DNA of 64,000 bases from Pollenia angustigena (lineage: Eukaryota > Arthropoda > Insecta > Diptera > Polleniidae): the NCBI GenBank assembly GCA_930367215.1, contig OV884059.1:162004511-162068510 (forward strand), in the 5' to 3' direction. This document shows, one piece after another, positions 34,821 to 44,574 of the stretch. The notes under the pieces are model-generated. The model saw nothing but the letters and a program-made list of their open reading frames with translations, searched no databases and was not told the origin of the DNA. Every line of letters begins with the position of its first letter. The stretch's first letter is position 1. The position numbers were made by a program, and so were the translations under genes.

Positions 34821-36280
34821 GGCTGTAGGAAATATCGCCCAAAGAAAAATGGCCCGAAAAAATAAACGAAAAATCGCCCAAATGAAGAATTGCCCAAAAG
34901 AACATGAAAAATTACCCAAAAAGTTATATATGAAATTTTGCCGAAAAAAAAAAAACGAAAAAGGGCCCAAAATAAAAATGAAAAATGACCCAAAAAGAAA
35001 AAAATAATTTTTTCCCAAAAAAAAAAAAATTTTTAAATTACCCAATTTGCAAAACAGTGTTTATTATTCATATAAATTTAGTAACATACAAATGTAAGTT
35101 TTATGTAAAAAATTGCATTGTTTCTTCGACAGCTGCGCGGCAGTATGGACAGTAATACCTATTTGAGCCCTCCGCCAAACTTTGTGCACTATTCAATAGT
35201 TAAATATTAATTAATCAATGCATAGTTATAATCTATTACTCAAAACAGAATATAGCTTTTTGCAAGGTGGCATGTCATAAAGACTAGTGTCGTAATGTCC
35301 ATGGACACTGTGACACTTTTGAAAATGTCATAACGTCCGTGGGCATTAAGATATTTTGCAAATGGACATTATGTCATTTTTAAAAATGTCATAAGGTCCA
35401 TAATTACTTAAGATGTTTAATACAAAAAAAGATCTACATACACGCAGAGAAAAACCTGTTTTATTATGGTCACAACCAACAAAACTAATTTTAAAGAAAC
35501 TTATTTCCCCATAATATGGTTGTCGGTGACAATGATATGAATAAATTAAACATTTAAAAATGGTTTTGTTGTTTTATCTCTACGTGCATATATTAAATAT
35601 ATAACGTGTAATGGTGTAACAAATACCGGCAGCGCTTATTAAAGCATCTCGGCATAGCCGGCCTTCGGCCAGGCGCAAGTATTTTCTACTCTATGGTATA
35701 ACAAAAACCGGATTCGCTGACTAAAGCTTGCAGCATAGCCGGCCTTCGGCCGGTCGCAAGGATTTTCTCCTCTATGATATAACAAAGACCGGCTTCGCTT
35801 ACTTAAGCTTCTCTGCGCAGACGGCCTTTGGGTGGGTTGCCCGGCCGAAGGCCGGCTATGCTTTCGAGCTTGTAAGCTATGCTTTCGAGTTTGTCCACGG
35901 ACACTATGACACTGGACGTTATGACATGCCACCTTTTTGCAATATGTCCCGTTATTTTTATAAATAACATTTAGGAAGTCGACGTATAATGAAATGAAAG
36001 ATTTAGACAAATAGTATGTAAGATTTTGACGAAATTTTAAAAATGAAAAATGGCCTGGATAAATGGGCCATTTTTCATATAATATTTTTGGGTGCTTTTT
36101 CATAATGAAAAATCACCAAATTTAAAAAACGAAAAATCACCCAATAATAACGAAAAATAGCTCAAAAATTTTGGGCCACTTTTCATATGAATTTAGGCCC
36201 AATTTTACGTGGAATTTTTTCGGGCGATTTTTCATTTATTTTTTTGAGCTATTTTTCTTTGGGCGATATTTCCTACAGCC
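34821..36280. mobile_element. Foldback-like element FB-A, 9-bp TSD
   Basis: Ends GGCTGTAGGAAATATCGCCC and its reverse complement, flanked by a perfect 9-bp duplication AATTCTGCA (34812-34820 and 36281-36289). Each arm (about 230 bp left, about 280 bp right) is made of irregular short units of the type 'GAAAAATSGCCCAAA'. The middle is unique and contains FB-B copy 1. Length without that insertion is about 783 bp. Arms built from short tandem units plus a 9-bp duplication match Drosophila Foldback elements (MULE/NOF lineage by family knowledge). The membrane-like open frames across the arms are artefacts of the repeated units. Confidence 0.85.
35266..35933. mobile_element. Foldback-like element FB-B, copy 1, nested in FB-A
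   Basis: Ends GGTGGCATGTCATAA and GTTATGACATGCCACC, with 9-bp duplication TTTTTGCAA (35257-35265 and 35934-35942). Subterminal words TGTCCATGGACACT and ATGTCATAAGGTCC follow. The core holds an M-type palindrome (35441-35590) and then GC-rich tandem units with CCGGCCTTCGGCC and TCTATGGTATAACAAA. Size 668 bp. It has the same build as 56904-57867. Confidence 0.85.
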
Positions 36281-36289
36281 AATTCTGCA

Positions 36290-36727
36290 ACATAAACTTA
36301 ATAAAAGTTTTAGGATATTTTGTATTCTTTACTGGATTGGGGGGATTGAACTCGGGTCGCATTTAAACGATTCGAGAATAACCACATTTTCATCATCCGA
36401 ATTCTTTGCAGTTTTACACATATTTTTTTATTATTTATTTTTTGACTCTTCATATATTTTTGTTGATTAAGAAATTAATGTGGTTTTTAAGGTTATTTTT
36501 GACGCTGAATCCAAATCTGTATTTTTCTTATCAGCTCGACTTTTCGCGATATACCGTTGTGTCTTAAATTAAGGCACTTCCGCTACGTATATTGGATTAA
36601 CTTGAAAACGGTTTACCATATCCAGTTAAAAAACTAATTCTAATTTCGTCAACGATATAACCTTCAAACCTTGCTTAAATTGATTTTAAATTTGCCCAGT
36701 AGCTTCAGAGAAAATAACATTTTTGTC
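36290..36727. other. No feature recognised
   Basis: AT-rich, between the FB-A duplication and the next MITE. GGATTGAACTCGGGTCGCAT near 36342 looks weakly tRNA T-arm-like but no matching partner sequence was found. Confidence 0.3.
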
Positions 36728-37009
36728 AAGGCGAATTTACACAAGGTGAACTTATCTTGCTTCGTAAGCAACAGCTGATTACTAACCTTGTGTCAAAATG
36801 GTATACCGTCCTGTTGGTTCTGGGGAATCTTAACTAAATTCTTTAATTTTCGATTAAAATTGTGAAATTTAAAACTTTTTTAAGTTATAAAATTTCAAAC
36901 AAACACAATTTAATATAAAAACAAAATTAACTATTTCTTTGAATTTTTGACACAACGTTAAAATGTTTAACAGTGTTGTAAAACGTTTTCAAAATAAGAC
37001 CACCTTGTA

Positions 37010-37944
37010 CACTGAAAGAATTTTCTTCGCAATACTAACGAATTTTGACATTAATCCCATGAAAAATTGCATTATAAAGGAACCTATGCAGCGCTTCGTT
37101 GGATCAATGAAACCTGTTTCATTAAAAGGACTTAATGAAACATTACATTAGATCCATGAATATTATTCATTGGATGAATACTTTCAATAAAGTAAAATTT
37201 TTTTATTTTTTTTATTTTTTTTTTATTTATTTTTTTTTTCTTTTTTCTTATTTTATTTTACTTTATTTTATTTTTTATTTTTTTTCTGTCTCTGGTGGGA
37301 TTCGAACATGTAACCTCGGTGCTGATAGACTAGCTCACTACCAGCTAGTCTACCGGGGCAGTGTAGTTTTTGTATAAAAAAACTATGTTTTTTTCTCAAT
37401 TAAGACCGTAAATATGAGATTAAATTGTCCATAATAACAATAACAACGTTGATTGAAAGTGGATTGAAAGTTTTTGTTTCATTACTATAATGACATTTTT
37501 ATTGTCATAATGAAAATTTAAATTTATGAAGGCAATTATTGAAATATGTTGATTTTATAAAAAAATTTTTTGATTTCATAAATTTAATGGCATACATGTA
37601 ACACTAGATGTATGAAGTTATTAAATCTTACATTTTTTAAATAACAATTAAACATTTTTTTAAGGAAACTATAATTTTGTATTAATTTATGAATATAGTT
37701 ATGTTTGTATATTGTTTTTTTAAGTTCCCAATTAAAATTTTTTGTTTAACTTGGACAACCTTAAGTTTTCATATATCCAATGAAAATTTTTAACGTAATT
37801 ACGAAATCTAATGAAGCGATTTTAACGAAAATACTTCATCAAACCTATGAAATTCCATTTAGACAATGAAAATTTTCATTTACCCAAGGAAAACTTTTTT
37901 ATGAAAATGATTCATTAAATATATGAAGCATTTTTCTTTCAGTG
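37010..37944. mobile_element. MITE with CACTGAAAGAA ends, TSD TA
   Basis: Inverted ends CACTGAAAGAA and TTCTTTCAGTG flanked by TA at 37008-37009 and 37945-37946. The inside carries many ATGAAA/TTCAT words and a SINE-like insertion at about 37199-37428. Without that insertion it is about 705 bp. TA duplication suggests mobilisation by a Tc1/mariner-type transposase. Confidence 0.85.
37199..37428 (-). mobile_element. tRNA-like SINE, copy 1
   Basis: On the minus strand: a leader (AATTTAATCTCATATTTACG...), then a tRNA-like head (GCCCCGGTAGACTAGC, then GGTAGTGAGC) with an A-box-like segment and the B box GTTCGAATCC (head at 37287-37359), then an A-rich tail (T-rich on the plus strand, 37199-37285). 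Copy 2 is at 59912-60146. A tRNA-like head with internal polymerase III boxes and an A-rich 3' end is the SINE layout. The anticodon arm is not convincing, so it is not a functional tRNA gene. Confidence 0.75.
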
Positions 37945-38042
37945 TATTAATTCGCCTTAATTTTTGTTTTTTAAAAATTCATAAAAAATAAAACTTTATT
38001 TAATTTTTGATTTTGTTCACAATTTACTGCGAAAACTTGGGT

Positions 38043-38309
38043 CTTATTCTGGCAGTCGTGATGGAGTGCTTTCTCGATTCGAAAGCAATTTAATATCTAA
38101 TTGTTTAAGTCAATACTAAACGAATCGAATTATTTTTTCAGTGTTGTAAAGCATTAACTTGAGTTTCACAATACTAAAAAATAATTTCGACTGAAAAAAT
38201 TAGAAATAAAATTGCTTTCGAATCGAGAAAGTACTCCATCACGCCTTTTAAACGACTATTAAATTGCTTTCGAATCGAGAAAATACTCGATCACGGCTGC
38301 CAGAATCAG
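38043..38309. mobile_element. MITE with CTTATTCTGGCAG ends and a duplicated arm
   Basis: The left end CTTATTCTGGCAGTCGTGAT mirrors the right end (reversed CTGATTCTGGCAGCCGTGAT). The segment ATTGCTTTCGAATCGAGAAA occurs twice in the right half and once inverted in the left half, so one arm is tandemly duplicated. No TSD was found. Confidence 0.7.
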
Positions 38310-38379
38310 GCCTCTGAATTGACGAAATTCGCGATTTCCATACAAAAATAACACACATAAAGGTGTGTGAGTGCTGCTG

Positions 38380-38515
38380 TTATATTTATGAGCGTTCTAA
38401 TTATGAACTTAAAAACGAGTCACCGTCACTTAATTGTGAATAAAAGCGAAACGCGCTCATTGATTTTCTCTATGTCTCATTTTGTTCACATGTTATGTGA
38501 CTTTACGTGAAAGTA
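38380..38515. repeat. R5 repeat, copy 1
   Basis: ACTTAATTGTGAATAAAAGC, GAAACGCG and TTTACGTGAAAGTAAT recur in the same orientation at 63085-63175, inside the 62884-63569 element. Confidence 0.65.
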
Positions 38516-38840
38516 ATAAGACTAAAAATTTTTCCCGTTTTAAATCTCAACGTCCCCACTATCCAGGAAGAAATTAAAAAATATTCAATTAGCTACATCG
38601 ATAAACTAATGGCCCACCCTAACTACCTCGCTCGGGGTCTGCTTCAGTTCGAAGGTCACCAGAGGCTAAAAAGAACCGATACTTTGAGCCTAACTAGAAG
38701 ACATTTTTGAAATTTTAATACAGAAGTTAGTGGTTACATTGGTAACAAATTATAAACAACAAGTAGAATTAAGATTTGAATACATATTGTAAATTTCGAT
38801 AAGAAAGATTCAATAATACAAATATATAAAAAAAAAAAAA
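38507..38840 (+). mobile_element. jockey-like non-LTR 3' end
   Basis: About 55 residues (38545-38710) read LNVPTIQEEIKKYSISYIDK, then LMAHPNYLARGLL and RLKRTDTLSLTRRHF before a stop. That is the extreme C-terminus of jockey-clade ORF2, where 'VKEEIxKFSxxYxxRLxxHPNxLA' is followed by 'RRLKRxxPLDLxxR'. A 3' untranslated tract ends in poly(A) near 38827-38840. It is a typical 5'-truncated retrotransposition product. The ATG at 38507 is fortuitous. Confidence 0.75.
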
Positions 38841-38917
38841 TATACAATTTTCATGATTTTTAAAAATACAAAGTTCTTAATTTTTTATTTTTTAACGTAA
38901 ATATATATTTCTTTTAT

Positions 38918-39312
38918 ACCCACACCAAAGCTGATGTGTGTAACACCTTAAAATATTGGTTCTAGACACTTTCTGAGTTGATCTAACGATGTCCGTCCGG
39001 CAGTCTGGCGGGCTGGCTGGTTGTCCATGTAACCTAGTGCGCAATTTTGGAGATAATTCAATAAAATTTGGTACATAGGTTCATACTGGCACAAGGACCA
39101 AGCCTATTGAATATTGGCTGAATTGTAGGGCCATGAGGGGAGATAGGGGGCAGTTTCTGCCTCTCAGAAACTATCAAACCGATTTTAATGAAATTTAAAA
39201 CATAGATAAATCCCTATTCATACAGCCATTCACTCTCGAAAATTTGTTTTTAAATACTGTGGTGTAGGGTATCGTATGGTCGTGCTTGACCGACTATACA
39301 TTCTTACTTGTT
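38918..39312 (+). repeat. R1 dispersed repeat, copy 2
   Basis: Shorter copy with GATGTCCGTCCGGC, CATGTAACCTAGTGCGC, one AGGGGAGATAGGGGGCA unit and the R1 end TACATTCTTACTTGTTTT. Confidence 0.85.
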
Positions 39313-39631
39313 TTTTTTTAAGGTTGATCGTTTTTCAAAGCGAACAAATACATGTTTAAAACAAAAAAAAAATCAAAATCGCTTAATGAAGAGAAAAGTT
39401 ATGATTTTTTGAACTTTTAATTTTTGGAAAAAAGTCAAAAATACGATTAGTACCTGTAACTTAAAAATGCAAGCTGATGGCGAAAAACGGAGATTAAATT
39501 TGAAATAAAATTAGTAAAAAATTGCATCAAACTTCCAATCAACACAAAAGAGCTCAATTTTGTTGCCTTGTGTAAATAGTCAAATGTTATTTTAAAACGT
39601 TATTTTGTGTTCCCCTTCACAGTTTCTATTA

Positions 39632-39772
39632 GCCCCCTTTCACACTCGGCAAGTAACTTGCTGACAACAACAAAGTCTGTACAAATTTTTTTTAAATTTG
39701 TTTTTTCCTAACAGACTTTGTTGTTGTCGGCAAGTAACTTGCGCAAGTAACTTGCCGAGTGTGAAAGGGGGC
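39632..39772. mobile_element. MITE, TSD TTA
   Basis: The ends GCCCCCTTTCACACTCGGCA and its reverse complement are perfect over about 30 bp (through AGTAACTTG). TTA flanks both sides (39629-39631 and 39773-39775). Its ends resemble those of 14819-14968. A TTA/TAA duplication suits the PIF/Harbinger group. Size 141 bp, almost entirely palindromic, with an inner AACAAAGTCTGT pair too. Confidence 0.85.
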
Positions 39773-40081
39773 TTAACGAATGTAGGTGTTTGGAGCTCTT
39801 CTAATCGGATGAGTCCTGCAGCGTCATTTAACATATTTTGAGGTAATGGATTCGGCTGAAATTCGAGTCTTTTGAACTATTTTACTGCATTTTTCGTAAC
39901 AAAAGTTTTAACTAATGGCACATTGAGATCATTGTGAATATTTGAGTTTTAAACATAACAGGAGGCAGCTGTGATTATTCAAAGAAGTTTATTTTAGCGC
40001 ATTTAAATTTTTTCGATATAAGAGGCTTGTGCAGTGACCCATAACCGAATACCGTAGCACCAGAACAAAATGTCTACCAAT

Positions 40082-40288
40082 AATCCAATTAATTTGAATT
40101 GCTTTTAGTTTTTATTTGAGTTAATTTTGTTTTTATATGCCATTTCCACGTTAAACGCCGATCTAGATGTTTACCGAAATATTTAATATGCGAGTGTTTG
40201 ATTACTGATTTTAATAGGGAGGGGCATATTTCCCGACGCAATCTGAATGTTATATGTAGGCATTTTTCCTCATTGAATTTCATCGCAA
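40082..40288 (-). pseudogene. jockey-like reverse transcriptase fragment
   Basis: The minus strand reads MKFNEEKCLHITFRLRREIC, then HSHIKYFGKHLDRRLTWKWH. This is the reverse transcriptase thumb-proximal segment of jockey-clade elements ('KSxHVTFTLR...VKYLGxHLDRRLTWKxHI'). It stops abruptly at about 40288 where a mariner-type sequence starts on the other strand. Confidence 0.8.
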
Positions 40289-40700
40289 AATCTTCTTCAG
40301 TGATGAAGCTCAATTTTGGCTCAATGAGTTTGTCTTAGCAAAATATGCGTTATTGGTTTGGTGAAAATCCACATGTGCTACATGAATCACCACTTTATCC
40401 ACAAAAAATACCTGTTTGGTGCGGTTTGCATGCCGGCTGCGTCATTAGGCCATATTTTTTCGTCGAAAATAACGATCGTCACGTAACTGTGTATGGCGAT
40501 CGTTATCGCGCCATGGTTACCGATTATTTTTGGCCCGAATTGGAAAACATGGACTTGAACGACATGCGGTTTCAAAAGGACGATGCCACAAGCCATACAG
40601 CACACGTTAAAAAAAGAGTTCAAGTCCTTATTATTATATAAGTAACGAGATGCTTCATGACGGTTTTCGTGTACGCTAAGAAAAGCTCTATTGTCAGCAA
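40282..40700 (+). pseudogene. Tc1/mariner-type transposase fragment
   Basis: FFSDEAQFWL at about 40288-40317 contains the first catalytic Asp. After a frameshift (small deletion) the frame from 40345 reads ENPHVLHESPLYPQKIPVWC, then IRPYFFVENNDRHVTVYGDR and QKDDATSHTA, the second catalytic Asp box ('QQDGATxHTA' in intact relatives). A degraded LLHDGFRVR follows before a stop. N-terminal DNA-binding and third catalytic parts are absent. 'WCGLxAGxxIxPYFF' is typical of insect mariner-group proteins. Dead fragment. Confidence 0.85.
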
Positions 40701-41104
40701 ATGTTTAAGTTAAGACCATATGAAATAAGCAATCAATTGTTTAACAAACTTCATTTCGATAAATTCACTAGTGTACGTTGTGCCACTTGCGCTTTTGAAG
40801 TGATTCGTTATTAATCTGTAAGATAAGGACTGTGAAAAAGTCTTTGAATATTTAACTTAAACAAAATACGTTTCATCAAAGCCACCCATGATGCTCACGT
40901 AGCCAAAATACAATCGCAAATGTTTATAAAATTATTTGAAAATTAAACTTTTACAGCAGACTACATTGGAGCCGGATACGAACCTTTATATCCGATATTA
41001 TATTTTAATATAAGCAGCATTAAATTAGAGTCTGTTATACAAGAAATATGCATTAAAACTATCGTTTAAGTTCACAGATTGCTGAAATACAAATAAGTCT
41101 TTTT
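40701..41104. other. No feature recognised
   Basis: AT-rich, between the mariner scrap and the R2 copy. Nothing seen. Confidence 0.35.
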
Positions 41105-42058
41105 ATACTATACAACACCACTAGTGGTGAATGAGGGTATACTAAGTTTGTCATTCCGTTTGAAACCTTTTTATTATACATCTAAGATCCCATTAATTAA
41201 ATAAATATTCTGGCTCCTAAGTCGATTTAGCCATGTCCGTCTGCCTATCTATTGAAAACACGCTCACTTCCGAAAAACTCAAAAGAAATTAACAAACTTG
41301 CTCAAATAATCCTAAGCAGTTTGGGACTGAAATCCAGCAAAATCGGTTCGGTAGGATGAGAGTTATGAGTACATATGTGGAGCCACTACCCTTAAAAATT
41401 GATAGTTTTATTATAACAAATAAGAAAGTATAGTCGGTCAAGCCTGACCATATGATACCCTACACCACAGTATTAAAAAACACATCATGCTTATGTGCCC
41501 AAATAAATATGGACTTATCTATGTTTATAAACTTCATTAAAATGGGTTTGAAAGTTTGTGAGAGGCTAAAATGCCCCCTATCTTCCCTCGTGGTCCTACA
41601 ATTTGGCCCATTTTCAATAGGCTTGGTCCTTGTGCCAATACACAGAAAAAAATTTTATTCCAATTCAAGCAAAAAATATGTAGAATCAAAAAATTTTTTG
41701 TCTGAAATCGGTCCTATAAACAAATTCGCATATTCAAACAATTTATTTGCATTTTGTTTATTGAAAAAAACACCGATTTTTTCAAACAAATAATTTAACT
41801 GAATCAAACAAAAAGTTTACTGAAATTCATATAAATTTCAAACAATTAATTTTGCTGGATCAAACAAAAAAGTTTTTGCACAATCAATGACGCGCACACA
41901 AGCAAGCACTGTTGGAGAAAATGAAGCAGAGCAGAGCGGCCGGCTGGCTTTGAGACACATTTTTTTGTTGGAATAATTTTTAAACGAAGTTTTATTTATA
42001 ACTATACACAATGTTTTTCTTCAACACTCACTGTTGCTGCTTCTTTTCCTTTGCTAAA

Positions 42059-42667
42059 GGAGCATATAGACGACATGTTTTTGTCATCTGACATGTCAAA
42101 TTTCCCACTGCAAAACACATACATGTCGTGTGTTACCTTTTAACTTTGCTTCTGCAAATGTCAGACGCAAAGTCATCTGACAAAATTTCAATTAGAGCGT
42201 GCTCTATTTTCTTCTGACAAACCATCTGACATCAGAAATCTATGCCGGGAAGAAACTGGCAGCGGCGACAACTATTGAAGGAATGATTAGCCGGCTGAAG
42301 TTAATATTTTACAATACCAAGATATGTATGCTCATCTCACCATTGAATAGAATTTATGTAAATATATACATAAAAACCGTTTCATTATAAAATTCAAAAT
42401 TGGTATCTTTAAAATAAAAGAAAAAAATGTTAAGATGGCTAAATTATTTTACGGCGCAAATAAATATTTTCGTGGCGGCAGCAAGCTATTTTGAAACCGA
42501 GAACTACTTTGGTTTCTGCAATAACAATGCGAAAAAAAACAGAGACAATGTCAGAAGCAAATTACATGTACGTTTGTGACCGAATATTATAAACCTTATG
42601 TAAAACAGCAATTTTGACAGACATGAACAATTACATGTGACTTGAAAATTTGACATGTCAGATGACT
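42059..42667. mobile_element. Nested element with TSD TAA in X copy 1
   Basis: Flanked by TAA at 42056-42058 and 42668-42670; the empty site TTGCTAATGAAG is kept in X copy 2 near 58720 (reversed). Inverted words GTCATCTGACATGTCAAATT (about 42088) and their complement at the right end show terminal symmetry, with about 27 extra bases at the left. The inside is full of CATCTGACA / TGTCAGA words on both strands. Size 609 bp. TAA duplication fits PIF/Harbinger-type insertion. Confidence 0.8.
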
Positions 42668-42909
42668 TAATGAGGAAGAAATGTAACCAAAAACGGCGGC
42701 AGACCGACTCGAAATGTTTTTCGTCATCATTCTATTTTTGTATTTGATGTATTTAAGTAAACAGTTTCAAAAAATTGAATACGGGATTTCGTTTTTTTAC
42801 CAACTTTTAAACCAACCAAAAATTTAATTTGTTTCTTATTATGTTGTTGTTGTTTCTGTTGCTATTTTTTTTTTGTTTTTTTTTTACTACCTCGTCATGC
42901 TATTTTATC

Positions 42910-43078
42910 GGCCCCTATTACGGTTTACAACTCAACTCAGTTGAGTTGTAATAAATACCACTGGTTGCGATCAGTTGTAATTTTTGTTATGATTTTGTTT
43001 ACCGCAATTTAGCAAAGTTGTAAACCATAATACAAAAATTAAGAAATTACAACTCAACTGAGCTGAGTAATAGGGGCC
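42910..43078. mobile_element. MITE GGCCCCTATTAC, TSD ATC, nested in X copy 1
   Basis: Inverted ends GGCCCCTATTAC and GTAATAGGGGCC, with further internal palindromes (CAACTCAACTCAGTTGAGTT, TGTAAACC). ATC flanks both sides. X copy 2 keeps the empty site (ATTTTATCATTTTT, reversed, near 58455). Size 169 bp. Confidence 0.9.
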
Positions 43079-44272
43079 ATCATTTTTCTTATTGTTGTAC
43101 TTTTTTAAAGGGTCCAAAAATAGACTGCATGTGTTTTTTGTTGTAGTTCTTTTATTTCACATTAGGAAGTGTTGCTTACGATCAAATAAAAAAATGCAAA
43201 AAGACGACAACATTAAAAAGCGTTAAATATTTCATACAAAATTATGAAAACTTGAAACCAATAACGCGTATATTATATTTTTGAATAGTTGTCAACATTT
43301 TTGTTGGTTAAATAAAAATCAAACAAAAATATTATTTGAATCAGTAAAAAAAATTTGTAGAAATCAAAAAAATTTTCAAACAAGCCTTTGTTTGAAAATA
43401 ATTCGGCAAGAATTTTTTCTGCGTAAGAGCCTATGTCCCAAATTTAACAAATTATCTCCAAAATTGCGAACTGTACTTTGCGCACAAGGTTACATGGACA
43501 GCCAGCCAGCCTGCCAACCGGACGGACATCGTTAGTTCGACTCAGAAAGTGATTCTGAGTCGATCGGTATACTTTAAGGTGGGTCTAGGACCAATATTTT
43601 AAGGCGTTACACACATCAGCACAAATGCATAACACCCTCTCCACTATTGTGGTGTGGGTATAAAAACTAACATACATGGTAGCATAATACACGGATTGAT
43701 ATAGAATTTGGCACAAATTCGTTGTATATGACTAGAAGTCATATTGTTTAATTTCTTAAAAATCGGTCTATAATTTACCACATGGCCCATATAAAGTCCC
43801 AACGAATGATTAAGCTGCATATGGCCAGAAATAATATCATGCGATATTGAAGCAATCGGTCCATAATTAACGATAGATCTAAATTCTGAAAATTACTATA
43901 AAAGGCTTTATTAAAGTTCACTGCTAAATCGCCATTTGTTCTAGTTTATGTTTTTTTTTAAACCAAAAATCAGCCTACAGAGTCTTGTGATGATTGGTCC
44001 TCGAAAATAATTTTAGTTCGTTTAAAACTCTTACGAATCATGATATTTTACTCAAATTCGCTCAAATTAAGTTTAATGTGACTGATTGTCGGTCAATAAT
44101 TTAACATATGAAGGTGTTAACAGCAACCAATTTTAACACCGACGTCCGTTTTTATAACGATAAATTAATAATGTATAGATCCCATACAGGTATTGTACCC
44201 TGGTGGAGGGTATCAAAGATTAGGAACAGCACAGTACTCTAACTTGTTTTTTATACAAGGCAGTAGGAATTG

Positions 44273-44447
44273 GTGGTGTTCTGAAGATCACACCGTTTTT
44301 GTGTTTCTCTGTGTGCTTTCGGAAATTAAAAATCACATCGAAACACAAAAAACGGAACACCAAAATATCACACGTGTGATTTTAAGAGGCTCATGTGATT
44401 TGAAAACCCGTGATTTGAATTAAAGTGATTTTCACAAAAGGCCTGTA
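44273..44447. mobile_element. Z element, MITE-like copy
   Basis: The left end GGTGTTCTGAAGATCACACC mirrors the right end (reversed CAGGCCTTTTGTGAAAATCA), with CACACGTGTGATTTT in the middle. It shares inner words with 26785-26890 and 28985-29115. The TSD is not determined. Confidence 0.55.
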
Positions 44448-44574
44448 TTTGTTATTTGCTGTGTATTGTTATTTGTAAAGAAGTGTAATGATTTAATTGT
44501 TATAAAAAATAATGCCACAATTCTGATACGGTGATTGAGTAAAGATTTTTCCATATATAGACTTACAGTTTCGG

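Larger units (their letters stand above)
36728..37958. mobile_element. MITE with AAGGCGAATT ends, split by a second MITE
   Basis: Left end AAGGCGAATTTACACAAGGT; right end (reversed) AAGGCGAATTAATACAAGGT. The inner MITE at 37010-37944 has landed at a TA inside the right inverted repeat. Subtracting it and one TA gives 294 bp. Non-coding. Confidence 0.8.
41641..43423 (+). mobile_element. Element X, copy 1 (TSD TA)
   Basis: Ends CACAGAAAAAAATTTTATTC and (right) GAATTTTTTCTGCG, TA duplicated at 41639-41640 and 43424-43425. Subterminal AT-rich words of the form TTTGTTTGAA are repeated many times on both sides. A GC-richer block GCAGAGCAGAGCGGCCGGCT lies near 41926. Two smaller elements are nested inside; without them X is 999 bp. 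Copy 2 (58118-61953, reversed) reduces to 1016 bp. No transposase is seen; the 2-bp duplication suggests a Tc1/mariner-type engine. Confidence 0.9.
41416..43662 (-). repeat. R1 dispersed repeat, copy 3, split by element X
   Basis: Reversed R1: begins AAGAAAGTATAGTCGGTCAA and ends ACTATTGTGGTGTGGGTATA. Element X sits between CTTGTGCCAATA and AGAGCCTATG. The uninterrupted order (TTCTTATTGGCACA, reversed) is present in R1 copy 1 near 6952, which proves the insertion site. Without X it is 462 bp. Confidence 0.85.
41105..44250. repeat. R2 dispersed repeat, copy 2, split by R1
   Basis: The left part (41105-41415) has ACACCACTAGTGGTGAATGA, GTTTGTCATTCCGTTTGA and CAGTTTGGGACTGAAATCCA. The right part (43663-44250) has AAATCGGTCTATAATTTACC, GGTGGAGGGTATCAAAGATT and ACAGCACAGTACTCTAACTT. 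An R1 copy lies between them. The continuous R2 order is confirmed by 30268-30965. Confidence 0.75.

Noticed and set aside
34788..35045. Membrane protein suggested by Phe-rich open frames
   Set aside because: Translation of the GAAAAATCGCCC-type arm units of FB-A on the minus strand.
35639..36103. A 154-codon minus-strand open frame
   Set aside because: It runs through FB-A and FB-B repeat arms, and its repeated SRSLLYHRGENP-type text is a translation of the 83-bp DNA units.
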